From positions 1 through 64,000 of the forward strand of contig NZ_BJCF01000016.1 of assembly GCF_005402965.1 (NCBI RefSeq): a stretch of DNA of 64,000 nt. Direction: 5' to 3'. The notes under the pieces were generated by a model that was given only the letters and a program-made list of their open reading frames with translations, made no database searches and was not told the origin of the DNA. The stretch's first letter is position 1. The number at the start of each line of letters is the position of its first letter. Below are positions 62,472 through 64,000 of this stretch, one piece after another. The DNA is from Dolichospermum planctonicum. Its GTDB lineage: Bacteria; Cyanobacteriota; Cyanobacteriia; Cyanobacteriales; Nostocaceae. The translations under genes and the position numbers were made by a program.

Positions 62472-62981
62472 AATGCAGTATATTATTGTTTTGGCAATTG
62501 GCTGTGGCGATAGATGCTAGTTAACTGGTGTTTTTGCGAGGGAGTCTACTCTCAATTTCCTGTCACTTGTAGCAACGGGGTTGAAAGTATATGTGGTGTC
62601 TGAATTTGATGATGCTACGACTCGGATAATGGATACAGTCTATGTTCTCACCTGGAAACTGCTTTAACTAAATTTTCCATCAAGTTTATGCAAAGACATT
62701 TTACTCTTTTTTAAAGATGATAAGTAATGTACAATTTTGGTATTTTTTAAAGATTTTTTTGTATTAATTAAATATACGGAATACGTACATTAAAGTATGA
62801 ATTTGTCTCCCTCAGAGACACAAAGATGAATATTCTGAGACATAGAATTTTTGAATGGTAATCTGGAGACAAAAAAAGAGTAAGATACCCGAATTCTCAA
62901 AATCGGGTATCTGATTATTCACATCGAATTTAGGATGGTTATGGTAATATATCTAAATATCAACAATCCCCCACGGAAGTA
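62472..62981. other. AT-rich intergenic region between the regulator and moeB
   Basis: No gene seen. It holds the regulator promoter side on the left and the moeB terminator on the right. GGAGACAAAAA and GAGACACAAAG are partial repeats. Confidence 0.6.
62866..62912 (-). terminator. Rho-independent terminator of moeB
   Basis: Stem AGATACCCGA/TCGGGTATCT (10 bp perfect, 62883-62912). On the minus strand it is followed by TACTCTTTTTTTG. It lies 69 bases after the moeB stop. Confidence 0.85.
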
Positions 62982-64000
62982 TCAATACTGAGGAACAGAA
63001 GTATCTACTTCTTGACTCCAAGCATTAATTCCACCTTTGACATTTGTACCAGTCATTCCTGCTTCTTTGAGAATAGCCAAGGCTTTCGCCGAACGACCAC
63101 CCATTTTACAATGAGCAATTAAGCGGTGTCCGTTGAGTAACTCCCGTACCTTAGCCACACCATTACCATTTTCAATTTCTGGTAAAGGCACTAACACAGA
63201 ACCAGGAATTTTAGCAATTTCATACTCATTAGGATTACGCACATCTAGTAGTACAAAGTCCTTAGCACCACTATCTAATAAAGCCTTTAATTCCTTAACC
63301 GTCATTTCTTGAATTTCCATTTGCTGCTTCGCTTCTTCAGCTTTGGCTTGGGGAATACCACAAAATTGTTCGTAATCTATCAGCTTGTTAATAACTGGAC
63401 GGATAGGATTAGGACGCAATTTCAACTCCCGGAATTTCATATCCAAAGCGTTGTAAAGCACCAGTCTACCACTCAGGGTAGTACCATTACCCAGAATAAT
63501 TTTCACTGTTTCCGTGGCTTGGATAATGCCAATCATTCCTGGTAAAATTCCCAGCACACCACCCTCAGCACAAGAAGGAACCATTCCTGGTGGTGGTGGT
63601 TCGGGGTATAAGTCACGATAGTTGGGACCACCTTCATAGTTAAAGACGGTTGCTTGTCCTTCAAAACGGAAAATAGAACCGTAAACGTTAGGTTTATCTA
63701 ATAAAACACAAGCGTCATTGACTAAATAGCGAGTTGGGAAATTATCAGTTCCATCTACAACGATATCGTAAGGGCGAATAATATCGAGGGCATTTTCTGA
63801 ACTGAGACGAGTTTCATATAAATCAACCTGACAATGGGGGTTAATTTCATGAATGCGGTTTTTTGCTGATTCGATTTTGGGTTTACCGACCCAAGAAGTC
63901 CCGTGAATAACTTGACGTTGGAGGTTAGAGGTATCAACCACATCAAAATCAACAATACCAATTCTACCAATACCCGCTGCTGCAAGATATAACAGTAGTG
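62982..64000 (-). CDS. moeB: Molybdopterin-synthase adenylyltransferase MoeB with rhodanese domain (5' end outside window)
   Basis: Partial: the frame stays open to the right window edge, with AAAGIGRIGIVDFDVVDTSN upstream of the first in-window GTG at 63941, so the true start is beyond 64000. The E1-like adenylation part has RQVIHGTSWVGKPK, VDGTDNFPTRYLVNDACVLL, FEGQATVFN and SCAEGGVLGILPGMIG. The C-terminal rhodanese (last ~110 residues) has LLDVRNPNEYEIAKIPGS and the active-site loop HCKMGGRSAKA with its Cys. It activates MoaD/ThiS-like sulphur carriers for molybdenum cofactor and thiamine synthesis. 339 codons are visible in the window. Confidence 0.93.
   Translation of the reverse strand, partial: LLLYLAAAGIGRIGIVDFDVVDTSNLQRQVIHGTSWVGKPKIESAKNRIHEINPHCQVDLYETRLSSENALDIIRPYDIVVDGTDNFPTRYLVNDACVLLDKPNVYGSIFRFEGQATVFNYEGGPNYRDLYPEPPPPGMVPSCAEGGVLGILPGMIGIIQATETVKIILGNGTTLSGRLVLYNALDMKFRELKLRPNPIRPVINKLIDYEQFCGIPQAKAEEAKQQMEIQEMTVKELKALLDSGAKDFVLLDVRNPNEYEIAKIPGSVLVPLPEIENGNGVAKVRELLNGHRLIAHCKMGGRSAKALAILKEAGMTGTNVKGGINAWSQEVDTSVPQY

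Overview
The window comes from the chromosome of a filamentous, heterocyst-type cyanobacterium (order Nostocales; base use and repeat content resemble Anabaena, Dolichospermum or Aphanizomenon). The reasons are about two dozen HIP1 octamers (GCGATCGC), many short tandemly repeated 7-10 bp arrays in gene gaps, several families of small dispersed palindromes, the xisH/xisI pair, Uma2-family genes, and cyanobacterial versions of the core genes. No rRNA, tRNA, CRISPR array or complete insertion sequence was found. The genus call is an inference.

Layout. 1-4.8 kb: a 50-bp tandem repeat, then a three-gene phospho-signalling cassette (FHA protein, PP2C phosphatase fused to a kinase-like domain, Ser/Thr kinase with TPRs). 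4.9-9.3 kb: accessory block with a DUF262/DUF1524 (GmrSD/SspE-like) gene, an Rpn-family nuclease gene broken by one in-frame stop, a RHH/ParE toxin-antitoxin pair and a Uma2 gene. 9.3-21.8 kb: phosphohexomutase, a propeller-transglutaminase protein, a Ca2+ P-type ATPase, recF, an MgtC-like gene and a PEP-synthase-like protein, separated by repeats and decayed mobile DNA. 21.9-25.8 kb: a solitary 1307-aa type IIG-like restriction-modification protein. 25.9-34 kb: a baeRF-like protein, aroK, a LapA-like membrane protein, an RNB-domain protein plus ubiX, and clpP.

34.8-40.7 kb, all on the minus strand, is the most coherent accessory set: a Tat-exported multicopper oxidase, three small membrane proteins, a lipoprotein with helix-hairpin-helix motifs and an HPVEE motif, a bacterioferritin-like protein and an FTR1-type iron permease. 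I read it as an iron oxidation, import and storage locus, partly like EfeUO and partly like the yeast Fet3/Ftr1 pair.

41-44 kb: Uma2, a nuclease-TPR-Tudor fusion, xisI and xisH. 44-46.4 kb: a CbiMN-CbiQ-CbiO type cobalt/nickel ECF importer. 46.6-64 kb: a lipoprotein, an unusual short RecQ, isoaspartyl peptidase, a 53-aa DUF2256 protein on the minus strand, a large propeller/Calx-beta/RTX Ca2+-binding protein, pyrD, a NYN protein, leuA, an orphan adenine methyltransferase, an OmpR-type regulator and the 3' part of moeB running off the right edge.

Start codons were moved in many genes on the basis of ribosome binding sites, in-frame stops and family N-termini. pyrD, cbiO and the mgtC-like gene appear to use TTG.
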